Shown here one piece after another: positions 12,986 through 20,980 of a stretch of 21,176 nucleotides of DNA; the first letter of the stretch is position 1, and each line of letters begins with the position of its first letter. Location of the stretch: assembly GCA_944358755.1 (NCBI GenBank), contig CALVRY010000005.1:1-21176 (forward strand), written 5' to 3'. The translations under genes were made by a program, and so were the position numbers. This DNA comes from an uncultured Bacilli bacterium (GTDB lineage: Bacteria; Bacillota_I; Bacilli_A; RFN20; CAG-826). A model generated the notes under the pieces. The model was not told the DNA's origin. It saw nothing but the letters and a program-made list of their open reading frames with translations, and made no database searches.

Positions 12986-14179
12986 ATGGAAATGCTAGAA
13001 AGATTTAAAAAGTATATTGCTTTCGATACAGTTAGCGATGATAATTCATTGACTTATCCATCGACAAAAAGCCAATGTGAATTCGCTGATTTGCTTTTTA
13101 GTGATTTAGTATCACTTGGCGTTAAAGATGTAATAAAAGATGAAAATAGTATCGTTTATGCTCGTGTTAATATTGGCAAAGAAAAAACGCTCGGATTAAT
13201 TGCTCATATGGACACAGCTCCAACAATTGCCGGAGGCATAAAAAATCCAAAATTAATCGAAAAATATGATGGAAGTGATATTAAATTAAACGAAACATAC
13301 ACAATGTCACCAAATGATTTCCCTGCTTTAAAAGAAGTTATTGGTGATGATTTACTTGTGACTGATGGCGAACACCTTTTAGGTGGAGATGACAAAGCAG
13401 GTGTTACAATTATCTTTGAATTTTTAATATATTTTTTAAATCATAAAGATGAATTTAATTATAATCTAGCAATTGCATTTACCGCAGATGAAGAAATCGG
13501 AAGAGGTGCTTCAAAATTTGATGTTAATAAAATGAAAGCAGATATTGCTTATACTATCGATGGTGGATCAATTTATGAAGCCAATTTTGAAAATTTCAAC
13601 GCTGCAAGTGCCAAAGTTAGAATTGAAGGCGTTGGAGTTCATCCAGGTGATGCAAAAGGCATTATGATTAATTCGGTTTTACTTGGTATTGAATTTAACA
13701 GTTTATTGCCTCAAGATATGATTCCTTCAAAAACTGAAGATTATCAAGGATTTTTTCATTTAGACTCTTTTAAGGGTGATGTTGAAAATACTACTCTTGA
13801 ATATATTTTACGCGACCACGATAAAAAGTTACTTGAAGACAAAAAAGGGATGATGCTAGGCGCAAAAGAGCAATTACTTAAAAAATATCCAAAAGCAAAA
13901 ATTGAAGTCGAAATTAAAGATGAATATCGCAACATGTATGATTATTTCATTAATCACATGGAAGCGATTGAGCTAATAAATAAAGCTTATATTAACTCAA
14001 AAACACCTATTGTTTATAAGCCTATTAGAGGCGGGACAGATGGAGCAACTATAACTTATATGGGTTTACCTTGTCCAAATCTAGGCACAGGAGATTTCAA
14101 TCCTCACGGACGATTTGAGTTTGTAAGTTTAACTCAAATGAAAAAGATGGTTGAGATATTAATTCAACTTTTTAAATAA
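12986..14179 (+). CDS. pepT: Peptidase T (tripeptide aminopeptidase)
   Basis: 397 residues, close to known PepT length (about 410). The zinc-binding residues of the M20 family are present: AHMDTAP (His74, Asp76), GGDDKAG (Asp135), ADEEIGRG (Glu169-Glu170), TIDGG (Asp192) and NPHGRFEF (His374). RGGTDGAT (348-355) and HPGDAKG are also typical. It cleaves the N-terminal residue of tripeptides in the cytoplasm, supplying amino acids. The ATG has GGGAGA about six bases upstream. It follows the membrane protein gene by two bases. A hairpin terminator lies just downstream. Confidence 0.95.
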   Translation: MEMLERFKKYIAFDTVSDDNSLTYPSTKSQCEFADLLFSDLVSLGVKDVIKDENSIVYARVNIGKEKTLGLIAHMDTAPTIAGGIKNPKLIEKYDGSDIKLNETYTMSPNDFPALKEVIGDDLLVTDGEHLLGGDDKAGVTIIFEFLIYFLNHKDEFNYNLAIAFTADEEIGRGASKFDVNKMKADIAYTIDGGSIYEANFENFNAASAKVRIEGVGVHPGDAKGIMINSVLLGIEFNSLLPQDMIPSKTEDYQGFFHLDSFKGDVENTTLEYILRDHDKKLLEDKKGMMLGAKEQLLKKYPKAKIEVEIKDEYRNMYDYFINHMEAIELINKAYINSKTPIVYKPIRGGTDGATITYMGLPCPNLGTGDFNPHGRFEFVSLTQMKKMVEILIQLFK

Positions 14180-14181
14180 AA

Positions 14182-14200
14182 AGCCTGCAAAATGCAGGTT
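14182..14200. terminator. Bidirectional terminator between pepT and the CBS gene
   Basis: CCTGCA (14184-14189) and TGCAGG (14193-14198) form a stem around AAA, extended by an A-T and a G-T pair. On the minus strand it is followed by CTTTTTATTT, a good T-tract for the CBS gene. On the plus strand it is followed by TTATTTATTT, weaker but usable for pepT. Confidence 0.75.
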
Positions 14201-14597
14201 ATTTATTTAAATATAAGTAATTGATGATAGATTTTCTTGTTACCATTCCGATGAAATTCATTTGATCATCAAGGACTGGAACAAAGTTTTGATTAATTGC
14301 GGCTGAGATTAAATCGCTCATTTCAACATTGGCTTTAATAGGTAAATAATCTCGATTTCTTTTAACTTTTAAAATGTTAGTAGCATCGAGTTCTGATAAA
14401 TTACAGAAAGGATGATTTTTTAAATAGAAGAGCAAATCACCTTCACTAATTGTGCCAACAAGTTTTCCATCTTTTGATAAAAGTGGAATAGTTGAATAAC
14501 GATAAAAATCCATTACTTCAAGGGCTTGACGTACACTCATTGTCTCATCAATATATTTAACTTGCGACTTTGGTGTTAAGAAAAATAAAACATTCAT
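14199..14597 (-). CDS. CBS-domain-pair protein
   Basis: 132 residues from the ATG at 14597, or 134 if the ATG at 14603 is used. Two CBS motifs are visible: IDETMSVRQALEVMDFYRYS followed by TIPLLSKDGKLVGTISEGDL, then VEMSDLISAAINQNFVPVLD followed by DQMNFIGMVTRKSI. CBS pairs bind adenosine nucleotides. Free-standing CBS-pair proteins such as CbpB bind c-di-AMP, which makes this a possible c-di-AMP or energy sensor. That is inference. The inner ATG is preferred because TATAAT (14610-14605, minus) ends seven bases before it, so it would be a leaderless start. No SD site precedes either ATG. It faces the dCMP deaminase gene. Confidence 0.85.
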   Translation of the reverse strand: MNVLFFLTPKSQVKYIDETMSVRQALEVMDFYRYSTIPLLSKDGKLVGTISEGDLLFYLKNHPFCNLSELDATNILKVKRNRDYLPIKANVEMSDLISAAINQNFVPVLDDQMNFIGMVTRKSIINYLYLNK

Positions 14598-14616
14598 ACT
14601 CATTATTATAATGAGT
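14598..14616. repeat. 8-3-8 inverted repeat over the CBS gene promoter
   Basis: ACTCATTA (14598-14605) and TAATGAGT (14609-14616) are perfect arms around TTA. The repeat covers the minus-strand -10 box and the first codons of the CBS gene, and it contains a TATAAT on the plus strand at 14607-14612. It could be an operator. Confidence 0.5.
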
Positions 14617-14633
14617 TAGAAAGAAGTTTGTAG

Positions 14634-14660
14634 TAAAATATTTTTCACGGAGTGAAAAAT
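14634..14660 (+). promoter_or_regulatory. -10 box and SD-bearing hairpin before the dCMP deaminase gene
   Basis: TAAAAT (14634-14639) would start transcription at about 14646, in the hairpin. The arms are ATTTTTCAC (14640-14648) and GTGAAAAAT (14652-14660) around GGA. The SD-like GGAG (14649-14652) lies in the loop and first stem base, ten bases before the ATG at 14663. If transcription starts a little upstream, the hairpin would form in the mRNA and present the SD site. Confidence 0.55.
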
Positions 14661-14662
14661 TT

Positions 14663-15133
14663 ATGGCAAATGTAATTAGTTGGGATGAATATTTTATGGG
14701 TATTGCACTTTTAAGTGCAAAACGTAGTAAAGATCCAAATACACAAGTTGGAGCATGTATTGTTGATGAAGACAATAAAGTTGTTTCAATTGGATATAAT
14801 GGTATGCCTCGTAGGATTGATGAATCGAAACTTAGCTGGAATAAAGGCGAGGGACTTGATTCTAAATATCTTTATGTTTGCCATGCCGAATTTAATGCAA
14901 TTTTAAATATTAGAAATGGTTCTAGCTTAAAAAATTGCACAATTTATGTTACACTTTTCCCTTGTAATGAATGCGCTAAAGCAATCATTCAAACAGGTAT
15001 TAAAAAATTAGTTTATTTAAGCGATAAATATTGTGGTTCGATTGAAAATCAAGCGAGCAAGAAGTTACTTGAACTTGCGGGAGTAAAATACGAAAAGTAT
15101 CAAGGAAGATTTACAGATTTAGAATTAAAATAA
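14663..15133 (+). CDS. dCMP deaminase (ComEB-type)
   Basis: 156 residues of the cytidine/deoxycytidylate deaminase family. The zinc site is complete: CHAEFNAI (His74, catalytic Glu76) and PCNECAK (Cys101, Cys104). The N-terminus WDEYFMGIALLSAKRSKDPN and QVGACIVDEDN, VSIGYNGMPR are typical of dCMP deaminases. It turns dCMP into dUMP, feeding dTMP synthesis in the cytoplasm. It is the first gene of a run with ecfA1, whose ATG follows its stop without a gap. The start has a GGAG in a hairpin ten bases upstream. The family also includes ComEB of the competence locus. No competence gene is next to it here. Confidence 0.92.
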   Translation: MANVISWDEYFMGIALLSAKRSKDPNTQVGACIVDEDNKVVSIGYNGMPRRIDESKLSWNKGEGLDSKYLYVCHAEFNAILNIRNGSSLKNCTIYVTLFPCNECAKAIIQTGIKKLVYLSDKYCGSIENQASKKLLELAGVKYEKYQGRFTDLELK

Positions 15134-15979
15134 ATGAATAAAGTATTAGAAGTTAAAAACTTAAATTTTACATATGATAGTCAAGAAGGAAAACAAACTA
15201 TCAAAAATGTTTCTTTTTCTGTAAATGAAGGAGAATACGTTACTTTAATTGGCCATAATGGGAGTGGAAAATCCACTCTTGCCAAACTTTTAGCCTACCT
15301 TCTTGAACCACAAAGTGGCGAGATATATATTAATGGCGTTTTAGAAAACGAAAAAAATATTCGTAAAATTCGTCAATCAATTGGAGTTGTTTTTCAAAAT
15401 CCAGATAATCAATTTATTGGTTCAACGGTTGAAAGTGATATTGCTTTTGGTCTTGAAAATAGAGCAATTCCACGCGAAAAAATGATTGAGCTTGTTAATA
15501 AATATGCAAACCTTGTTGGAATGGAAAAATATTTAAATAAAAGTCCAGAAGAGCTTAGTGGAGGTCAAAAACAAAGAGTTGCTATTGCAGGTATTTTGGC
15601 ACTTGGTTTAAAAGTTGTAATTTTTGATGAAGCAACTGCGATGCTTGATCCAGAAGGGGTCGAAGACATTAAAGATTTAATTCTTGAAATGCGAAAAGAA
15701 AATCCTGAATTAACTTTTATTTCTATTACGCATGATATCGAAGAAGCTTATTTATCAGACAGAGTAATTATTTTAAACGATGGGGAAATTTTCCTTGAAG
15801 GCAAGCCAGAAGACGTTTTTGAAGACGAAAAAAAGATTTTATCAATTGGGCTTGATATCCCATTTGTTTTAAAACTAAAAAATAAAATTGCTTTAAAAGG
15901 AATAAATGTTCCAAAAGATGTTAGAACCATTGATGGACTTAGTGAATTTTTATGTGGCAGATTAAAACAAAAAATTTAA
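15134..15979 (+). CDS. ecfA1: ECF transporter ATPase A1
   Basis: 281-residue ABC ATPase. Walker A GHNGSGKST (40-48), Q-loop VFQNPDNQF (Gln88), signature LSGGQKQR (141-148), Walker B VVIFDEAT (161-168) and switch His200 (SITHD) are all intact. PDNQF after the Q-loop is typical of EcfA1. It pairs with EcfA2 and powers EcfT and exchangeable vitamin S components, such as the one at 11221. The ATG touches the dCMP deaminase stop and has no SD site, so translation is coupled. Its end overlaps ecfA2 by 28 bases. Confidence 0.95.
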   Translation: MNKVLEVKNLNFTYDSQEGKQTIKNVSFSVNEGEYVTLIGHNGSGKSTLAKLLAYLLEPQSGEIYINGVLENEKNIRKIRQSIGVVFQNPDNQFIGSTVESDIAFGLENRAIPREKMIELVNKYANLVGMEKYLNKSPEELSGGQKQRVAIAGILALGLKVVIFDEATAMLDPEGVEDIKDLILEMRKENPELTFISITHDIEEAYLSDRVIILNDGEIFLEGKPEDVFEDEKKILSIGLDIPFVLKLKNKIALKGINVPKDVRTIDGLSEFLCGRLKQKI

Positions 15980-16854
15980 CATATATCTATGATAAAAAAG
16001 ATCCAAATCATTATGACGCATTAAGCAATATTGACATTGAAATTAATAAGGGTGATTTTGTATGCATAGTTGGAAAAACTGGAAGTGGAAAATCAACTTT
16101 AGTTCAAACTTTTAATAGCTTAATTTTACCAAGTACTGGCTACACTCAAGTTGAAACTTTTTATATTACAAGTGATAAAAAACTAAAAAAAGAACTTCTT
16201 AAAAACGAATCAAAAGAAGTTATTGAAGATAATAAACACGTTGCCAATTTAAGAAAAAAAGTTGGAATGGTTTTCCAATTCCCAGAATATCAACTTTTTT
16301 CTGAAACAATTTTAAAAGATGTTATGTTTGGTCCTAAAAACTTTGGGATGAGAGATGAAGAAGCAAAAGAAGTTGCAATTAAAAGTTTAAAAGAGGTTGG
16401 TATTCCTGAAAGTTATTTTGAAAGATCACCTTTTGAACTTAGTGGGGGCGAAAAAAGAAGGGTCGCAATCGCAGGCATCATTGCTTCAAGCCCTGATATT
16501 TTAGTATTAGATGAGCCAACCGCTGGACTTGATCCAAATGGAAAAAAAGAAATCATGGCACTTGTTAAAAAAATCCATGAAACAGGAAAAACAGTAATAA
16601 TTGTAACTCACGATATGGACCTTGTTTTAAATTTTGCTAACACTGTAATTGTTTTAAGCGATGCTAAACTTGTTGAAGTTACAACACCAAAAGAATTATT
16701 TAATTCAGACAACTTAAATAAATATTCTTTAGAAATCCCTACGATTTATAAATTTATAAATTTATTAAAAAATAAGGGTTTTGCAGGGAATTTGAATGAA
16801 ATTAATGATATTGATACATTAATTGATAGAATTTGTGAGGCACAAAATGTCTAA
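15952..16854 (+). CDS. ecfA2: ECF transporter ATPase A2
   Basis: 300-residue ABC ATPase with Walker A GKTGSGKST (41-49), Q-loop VFQFPEYQLF (Gln109), signature LSGGEKRR (163-170), Walker B ILVLDEPTAGLDP (183-195) and switch His220. FQFPE and YQLF are typical of EcfA2. The start overlaps the end of ecfA1 by 28 bases and no better start is visible, so coupling is likely. Residues about 70-100 hold a charged insert (SDKKLKKELLKNESKEVIED) between Walker A and the Q-loop. It forms the EcfA1-EcfA2 heterodimer. Confidence 0.95.
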   Translation: MWQIKTKNLTYIYDKKDPNHYDALSNIDIEINKGDFVCIVGKTGSGKSTLVQTFNSLILPSTGYTQVETFYITSDKKLKKELLKNESKEVIEDNKHVANLRKKVGMVFQFPEYQLFSETILKDVMFGPKNFGMRDEEAKEVAIKSLKEVGIPESYFERSPFELSGGEKRRVAIAGIIASSPDILVLDEPTAGLDPNGKKEIMALVKKIHETGKTVIIVTHDMDLVLNFANTVIVLSDAKLVEVTTPKELFNSDNLNKYSLEIPTIYKFINLLKNKGFAGNLNEINDIDTLIDRICEAQNV

Positions 16855-17734
16855 CGTATTTGGAAAATTCAAACCATATAACACGATTATTCATCGTCTT
16901 GATCCTAGATTAAAGTTTTTTGCCTTAATTGCTTTAATGGTGATGTGCTTTTTGCCATATGGAAATTATGCTAATCGTTTTATTGTGCTTGGAGTTTTAG
17001 CTTTAATCATTGTTGTAATCATGATTATTGCAAAAATTAACCCAGTTTCGATATTCAGTAGCTTAAAATCTTTATGGGTAATGATGATTTTTCTTCTTAT
17101 TATCTTTGTTTTTGTTCAACAAGGAGTGGATACTTCATCTCTTCATCCAATGATAATTTTTCCAAATGGCTACACACTTTATTGGGAAGGCTTATTACAA
17201 ACTTTACATGTCTTTTTAAGATTAATTTTAATGCTTTGTCTCACCTTAATTTTGACCTCAACTACAGCACCAATGGATATAACTTATGCCCTTGATTGGT
17301 ATTTATATCCTTTAAAATTAATTAAATTTCCTACTCAAATTGTAACAATGATTATCTCCCTTGCTTTAAGATTTATCCCAACTTTACTTGATGAATCTCA
17401 AAAAATTATGAAGGCGCAAAAAAGTAGAGGAGTCGATTATAATCGTGGTTTTATCTCTAAAAAGATTAAATCAATTACAACTTTAATTATTCCACTTTTA
17501 GTAAGTTGTTTTTCGCGAAGTGTCGAACTTTCTCTTGCAATGGATGCAAGAGGTTATGATCCTTATGGCAAAAGAACTAGTTATAAAATTTTAAAATTCC
17601 ACGTTCGCGATTTAGTGTCTTTATTTGTTACTTTATTAATTATGTCTTTATTTATTATGGCTTGTGCTTATTCTTCATTTTATCCTGGCGCAGATAATAT
17701 TCTAAAATTACTTTTTGGAGTTGAAGCATTTTAA
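16847..17734 (+). CDS. ecfT: ECF transporter transmembrane component T
   Basis: 295 residues with several membrane helices in the N-terminal two thirds and near the C-terminus. The two coupling-helix motifs that contact the ATPases are visible: KAQKSRGVDY (SRG 193-195) and LAMDARGYDP (ARG 234-236). EcfT links the ATPase dimer to S components. The ATG at 16847 is chosen because GTGAGG lies about seven bases upstream. An upstream non-ATG frame starting at 16823 is not needed. It overlaps ecfA2 by eight bases and truA by one (TAATG). Confidence 0.93.
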   Translation: MSNVFGKFKPYNTIIHRLDPRLKFFALIALMVMCFLPYGNYANRFIVLGVLALIIVVIMIIAKINPVSIFSSLKSLWVMMIFLLIIFVFVQQGVDTSSLHPMIIFPNGYTLYWEGLLQTLHVFLRLILMLCLTLILTSTTAPMDITYALDWYLYPLKLIKFPTQIVTMIISLALRFIPTLLDESQKIMKAQKSRGVDYNRGFISKKIKSITTLIIPLLVSCFSRSVELSLAMDARGYDPYGKRTSYKILKFHVRDLVSLFVTLLIMSLFIMACAYSSFYPGADNILKLLFGVEAF

Positions 17735-18468
17735 TGAAATATAAAATTGTTTTTTCTTATGATGGAACGCTATTTTATGGCTACGCCAAACAGCCAGGAC
17801 TTAAAACAATTCAAGGCGAACTCGAAAAAAATTTAAGTCTTATTTTAAATGAAGAAATTATAATTAGTGCAAGTGGCAGAACAGATAAAGGAGTGCACGC
17901 TTTAAATCAAGTTGCTTCCTTTGAGACAAAAGATGAAATTAGAGATAAATCTAAATTTTTACATTCTTTAAATAAACTATTAAATGGTGAGATTTTTGTT
18001 AAAAACCTTGCAAAAGTCCCTTCTTTTTTTGATGCAAGATATTCAGCAAAGAAAAAAAGATACTTTTATTTAATAAATTTTGGGACTTATAACCCACTTG
18101 AAAAAAACTATGTGAATTATATAAATGACAAAAATTTTGATTATAAAAAGATGATTGAAGCTTCAAGTTTATTTTTAGGTACGCATAATTTCCAAAATTA
18201 TTGTTCAAAAAAAGAAGATCAAGACGATTTTATTAGAACGATTTATTCAATTAAATTTATTGAAAAAGGGAAAAGATTAAAAGTCGTGATTGAAGGCGAT
18301 GGCTTTATGCGCTATCAAGTTCGAAAAATTGTCGGATCTTTAATTTATCTTGCTAGTGGCAAAACTAATATAGAAACATTAAAAAAATATCTCGAAAAAA
18401 AGGAACGAGATATCATTCCTTTTACTGCTGAGAGTTCAGCTTTATATTTAGATAGAGTATTTTATTAA
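17734..18468 (+). CDS. truA: tRNA pseudouridine synthase A
   Basis: 244 residues, normal TruA length. The catalytic aspartate is Asp51 in GRTDKGVHA. Other family motifs are FSYDGTLFYGYAKQPGLKTI (7-26), RYFYLINFG (109-117) and GDGFMRYQVRKIVG (188-201). TruA makes pseudouridine at positions 38-40 of tRNA anticodon arms. The ATG overlaps the ecfT stop by one base, so it ends the comEB-like/ecf/truA transcript. Genes of the ECF A/A/T module are followed by truA in many low-GC bacteria. Its stop is one base from the stop of the converging DUF3737 gene. Confidence 0.95.
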   Translation: MKYKIVFSYDGTLFYGYAKQPGLKTIQGELEKNLSLILNEEIIISASGRTDKGVHALNQVASFETKDEIRDKSKFLHSLNKLLNGEIFVKNLAKVPSFFDARYSAKKKRYFYLINFGTYNPLEKNYVNYINDKNFDYKKMIEASSLFLGTHNFQNYCSKKEDQDDFIRTIYSIKFIEKGKRLKVVIEGDGFMRYQVRKIVGSLIYLASGKTNIETLKKYLEKKERDIIPFTAESSALYLDRVFY

Positions 18469-18469
18469 C

Positions 18470-19312
18470 TTATTCTTCAATAATTTTAGCTTCAAAAGGA
18501 TATTTTGAATCTTTTGTAATAATTAAATTGTTAACTTTTTTAACTCTAATTGTACCTTTATATGGATTTTTGATTGATTCGATTGCAGAAGTGATTTCAG
18601 CATCAACATCACTATATTCAAAAGCAAGGTCGCATCCTTCCATTGTACAATTTATTAACTTTAAATTTTTACAATAACAGAATGGTTGAGTGCCAGTTAT
18701 TTTGCAATTTATAAAAGTTAAATTTTCGGAATACCAAGCTAGATATTCGCCTTTTATGATTGAATCTTTAATGACGACATTTTTTGCGTGCCAAAAACAA
18801 TCTTTTGTATCGAGTTTACTATTTTTAATTTTGATATTTTCAGTATATTGAAAAGAATATTTCCCAGAAAAATCCAAACCATCAATTTCTATATCTTTAG
18901 CTTCTAAAAAGGCATATTCACTAGTGAGTTTAAAGTTTTTAATTAAGATTTGCGAAGATTTCCATCCAAATTCAGGGGAAGTTGATTCTGAGTCACAAAT
19001 TGTAATATTATTACATTCTCTTAAAGCTTTAATTCCATCTAAATTTGAATTTGAGATTTCAATGTTATTTGAATACCAGATAGCGGCACGAGAGTTTTTA
19101 GTAAAATTTGAAGAAGATATTTTTAAATTGTTGTCGTGCCAAAAAGGATATCTTAAATCAAAATAGCAATTTTCGATTTCGATATTGTCGCTTTCTTTTA
19201 AAGCGGATTCGCCATCTATTTCACCTTCAAATCGGCAAGAAATTAGTTTTAAATCTTTAGAAGCATATAAATCACGTTCGTTTGGAAATGTTTTATTTTC
19301 AATTACTTTCAT
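18470..19312 (-). CDS. DUF3737 family protein, predicted right-handed beta-helix
   Basis: 280 residues. The chain is a row of short repeats of the form NIEISNSNLDG, NIKIKNSKLD, NVVIKDSIIKGEY, NLTFINCKITG and NLKLINCTMEG, the ladder of a right-handed beta-helix, matching DUF3737. The start MKVIENKTFPNERDLYASKD is typical. The enzyme or binding role is unknown. The ATG at 19312 is fixed by AGGAGG six bases upstream and a promoter with TTGCAT (19363-19358), 17-base spacer and TATAAT (19340-19335). An in-frame ATG at 19414 is upstream of that promoter and is rejected. It has no signal peptide and is likely cytoplasmic. Confidence 0.85.
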   Translation of the reverse strand: MKVIENKTFPNERDLYASKDLKLISCRFEGEIDGESALKESDNIEIENCYFDLRYPFWHDNNLKISSSNFTKNSRAAIWYSNNIEISNSNLDGIKALRECNNITICDSESTSPEFGWKSSQILIKNFKLTSEYAFLEAKDIEIDGLDFSGKYSFQYTENIKIKNSKLDTKDCFWHAKNVVIKDSIIKGEYLAWYSENLTFINCKITGTQPFCYCKNLKLINCTMEGCDLAFEYSDVDAEITSAIESIKNPYKGTIRVKKVNNLIITKDSKYPFEAKIIEE

Positions 19313-19334
19313 CCTTCGCCTCCTCGCGTCAAAA

Positions 19335-19363
19335 ATTATATCGACAAATTTATTGCGATGCAA
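19335..19363 (-). promoter_or_regulatory. Promoter of the DUF3737 gene
   Basis: On the minus strand, TTGCAT (19363-19358) and TATAAT (19340-19335) have a 17-base spacer. The leader is about 16 bases and carries AGGAGG. This is one of the few first genes in the window with both a full SD site and a leader. Confidence 0.8.
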
Positions 19364-19468
19364 TTTATTTGTCATTGTGTCGGTTATTTTAAAATATCTT
19401 GAACTTTTATGCAAAATATATACATTTTTTGAAACAAAATTAGGAAAATGTTGTTTAAAAATCTTTTA

Positions 19469-19492
19469 TACTACTTATTTAAGTAGTAAAAT
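19469..19492 (+). promoter_or_regulatory. Inverted repeat and -10 box before yebC
   Basis: TACTACTT (19469-19476) and AAGTAGTA (19481-19488) are perfect arms with a four-base spacer. TAAAAT (19487-19492) overlaps the right arm and is a candidate -10 box, which would give a leader of about 26 bases with AAGGAGA. The repeat could be an operator. No strong -35 is seen. Confidence 0.5.
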
Positions 19493-19524
19493 TTACTCGT
19501 TAAAGATAAGGAGATTTTTTTATT

Positions 19525-20229
19525 ATGGGAAGACACTTTGAAGTTAGAGCTGCATCAATGGCAGCAACCGCAAAAAAGAAGAGCGCAATTTATATGCGTG
19601 CCTCAAAAGAAATTTATATGGCCGCAAAAAGAGGTGTCCCAGATCCTAACTCCAATCTTGCTTTAAGAGCTGCAATTGATAAATATAGAAAACAATGTCC
19701 AAAAGACGTTATTGATAGAGCTATTAAAAAGGCACAAGGTGGCGGAAGCGAAAACTATATTGAAGGAAGATATGAAGCTTATGGTCCAGCTGGTAGCTAT
19801 TTAATTATTGATACATTAAGCGATAACTCTAATAGAGCACTTGTAAATGTTAGAACAATTATCACAAGAAAAGGCGGACATTTAGGAGATGTTAGTTACA
19901 ACTTTGAACAAGTTGGCATCTTAGATTTTAAATATGAAGGTACAGCAGAATCACTTGAAGAAATCTTAATTCTTGGCGATGTTGATCTTAGAGAAGTAAC
20001 ACTAGAAGATGGAGTTGCTGAAGTTGTTGTAGAACCAGGCGCTTTTGAAAAAGCAAAAGAAGTATTAGCAAAAAATGGTGTAAATGATTACGAATTTGCA
20101 GAAGTTACGATGAGAGCAAATGATGAAATTACACTTGATGGAGAAGATTTAACTAAATTTAAAGAATTGGTTGATATGCTCGATGAATGTGAAGACGTTC
20201 AAAACGTTTATCACAACGTTAACTTATAA
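19525..20229 (+). CDS. YebC/PmpR family protein
   Basis: 234 residues, typical of YebC. Family blocks: MGRHFEVRAASMAATAKKKS, PNSNLALRAAIDKYRKQCPK, DVIDRAIKKAQGGGSENY, EGRYEAYGPAGSYLIIDTLS, TDNSNRA-type segment and RKGGHLGDVSYNFEQVG. The MGRHFEVR start is that of the YeeN/YeeI-like subgroup. YebC proteins act as transcription regulators or assist translation of polyproline stretches. AAGGAGA (19507-19513) supports the ATG. It is followed by the DUF2188 and yqeY genes in the same direction. Confidence 0.93.
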   Translation: MGRHFEVRAASMAATAKKKSAIYMRASKEIYMAAKRGVPDPNSNLALRAAIDKYRKQCPKDVIDRAIKKAQGGGSENYIEGRYEAYGPAGSYLIIDTLSDNSNRALVNVRTIITRKGGHLGDVSYNFEQVGILDFKYEGTAESLEEILILGDVDLREVTLEDGVAEVVVEPGAFEKAKEVLAKNGVNDYEFAEVTMRANDEITLDGEDLTKFKELVDMLDECEDVQNVYHNVNL

Positions 20230-20257
20230 TCGTTAGTTAATTAATGGGAGGTCTTTT

Positions 20258-20485
20258 ATGGCAGAAGTTAAAAAAGAAACAGCCACTCCAAGAAAAAAGG
20301 TCTACCATTTAAAAAAGGTTGATGGGGAGTGGCAAGTCATTTTAAGAGAAGGCGAAAAAGTCATTAAAAAGTTTAAAACCAAGGATGAAGCGATGGCTTA
20401 TAGTGAAGCTTTAGCTGAAAGACAAGGTGGCACGCTTTTAGTTCACGCCTCAAAAGGCAAGAACAAAGGCAAATTCATGAAATAG
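20258..20485 (+). CDS. DUF2188 domain protein
   Basis: 75 residues. A charged N-terminus (MAEVKKETATPRKK) precedes the domain: VYHLKKVDGEWQVILREGEK, KFKTKDEAMAYSEALAERQGG and LLVHASKGKNKGK. The GEWQV ... TKDEAMAYSEALAERQGG ... LLVHASKGK order matches DUF2188, a small family of unknown function. GGGAGG (20246-20251) gives a good SD site six bases before the ATG. It is 28 bases after yebC and probably on the same transcript. Confidence 0.85.
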   Translation: MAEVKKETATPRKKVYHLKKVDGEWQVILREGEKVIKKFKTKDEAMAYSEALAERQGGTLLVHASKGKNKGKFMK

Positions 20486-20555
20486 TTTTTCTCTTAATTT
20501 AAAAAGTTATTTTATTAAGTTTAACAATTTTTGTGTGGTTTAAAGGAGGGTAATT

Positions 20556-20978
20556 ATGTTAATTGATACAATTAAAAAAGAGAATTTATTGGCCCTTAAA
20601 AATCATGATGAAGTTTTAAGAGCTGTTTATAGCATCTTAATCTCTAAATATAATTTGGAAGGTTATGAAGCAAAAGCTAAAGGTTCAACAATTGGCGATC
20701 CAGAAATGATCAAAATCATTCAAAAAACTTTAAAGGAATTAGAAGAAGAAAAAGCTAGCTACGAAAAAGGCGCTAGAGAAGATAAAGTTCTTGAAGTAAA
20801 AAAACAAATCGATGCAATTTCTTCTTATTTACCTAAAATGATGAGTGAAGAAGAAATAAAAGCTGTTATTTTATCTTTGGAAGACAAATCAATTCCTTCT
20901 GTAATGAAGCATTTTAAAGCAAATTACGCTGGAAAATGCGACATGGGACTTGTAAATAAGGTCCTTAAAAGTTTATAA
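20556..20978 (+). CDS. YqeY/GatB-related protein
   Basis: 140 residues, normal for the YqeY family. Family features: an N-terminal helix (MLIDTIKKENLLALKNHDEV), a long charged helical middle part (MIKIIQKTLKELEEEKASYE), a YLPKMMSEEEIKAVI segment and the C-terminal VMKHFKANYAGKCDMGLVNK block, which resembles the tail domain of GatB. The role is not settled. It may act on tRNA or amidotransferase function. AAAGGAGGG is the SD site, eight bases before the ATG. It lies upstream of tRNA-Trp with a hairpin between. Confidence 0.93.
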   Translation: MLIDTIKKENLLALKNHDEVLRAVYSILISKYNLEGYEAKAKGSTIGDPEMIKIIQKTLKELEEEKASYEKGAREDKVLEVKKQIDAISSYLPKMMSEEEIKAVILSLEDKSIPSVMKHFKANYAGKCDMGLVNKVLKSL

Positions 20979-20980
20979 TC

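Noticed and set aside
19313..19414. Longer DUF3737 start at 19414
   Set aside because: The promoter (19335-19363) and AGGAGG lie downstream of it, and the family start MKVIENKTF is at 19312.
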